Assembly: GCA_036744635.1 (NCBI GenBank)
Contig: DAIOHQ010000116.1
Location: 1-14,298 of the forward strand
Source: DAIOHQ01 sp036744635
GTDB taxonomy: Bacteria > Planctomycetota > Phycisphaerae > Tepidisphaerales > Tepidisphaeraceae
Reading direction: 5' to 3'
Length of the DNA stretch: 14,298 bases
How positions within the stretch are numbered: the stretch's first letter is position 1; every line of letters starts with the position of its first letter. The position numbers and the translations under genes are program-made. Below are positions 14,247-14,298 of this stretch, in pieces. The notes beneath the pieces were generated by a model that was not told the DNA's origin, did not search any database, and saw only the letters and a list, made by a program, of their open reading frames with translations.

Positions 14247-14298
14247 GGTAGTGGGTCAGTTTGGGTGCCACAGGTCGGCGTACTCGCAGACCTGTGTC
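14247..14298. repeat. Right terminal repeat, inverted copy of 34-85
   Basis: Fifty of 52 bases match the reverse complement of 34-85. This copy contains a perfect 8-bp hairpin, CACAGGTC (14269-14276) with GACCTGTG (14289-14296) and a 12-base loop; the left copy has one mismatch there. It runs to the last base of the window, so its full extent is unknown. Confidence 0.88.

Noticed and set aside
1..14298. Composite transposon or integrative element bounded by the edge repeats
   Set aside because: No transposase, integrase or cargo signature, and chromosomal housekeeping content (ychF); the assembly-break explanation is simpler.

Overview
The window looks like a GC-rich chromosomal stretch from a member of the Planctomycetota, or a close relative. 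This is inferred from gene style rather than a marker gene: Tat-exported enzymes, a Gfo/Idh/MocA oxidoreductase, a GYF_2 membrane protein, a secreted CBM9-like plus HEAT protein, and several families of short palindromic interspersed repeats between genes. No rRNA, tRNA, CRISPR array, integrase or transposase is visible.

Layout, left to right. Positions 1-85 hold a hairpin-rich repeat whose inner 52 bases return inverted at the right edge (14247-14298). A two-gene plus-strand unit follows: a pteridine-reductase-type SDR and an unrecognised basic-tailed protein whose stop codon lies in a palindromic repeat (1481-1581). Convergent to it is ychF (minus). The 376-base gap from ychF to the next gene is largely three copies of a second repeat. 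Then come a Gfo/Idh/MocA oxidoreductase, a third inverted repeat, and a membrane-anchored helical-repeat protein (plus). A GYF_2-domain membrane protein (minus) and a Tat-exported intradiol dioxygenase (plus) are divergently arranged.

The minus-strand block 10911 to 7781 reads as one operon: Tat-exported metallophosphoesterase, PAP2 membrane phosphatase, then a secreted CBM9-like/HEAT protein that overlaps the PAP2 stop by four bases. The gap between the first two genes holds a perfect 16-bp palindrome, TGTTCCACGTGGAACA, matching the ParB-binding centromere site parS. Divergent from this operon is a RidA-family gene with a good sigma70-like promoter; its leader carries a remnant of the second repeat family. 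A class V aminotransferase/cysteine-desulfurase-like enzyme (minus) follows, then an overlapping mntA-hepT toxin-antitoxin pair (plus) and a CPBP/CAAX-type membrane protease (minus).

The genes are mostly small independent units. I see no single obviously new multigene system. The points most worth following are the parS site inside an operon, the exported phosphatase/CBM9 operon, the RidA homologue without its catalytic arginine, the internally duplicated protein at 945-1487, and the density of palindromic repeats. Because the same repeat lies at both window edges, the window may be a contig that ends where assembly broke at a multicopy repeat.
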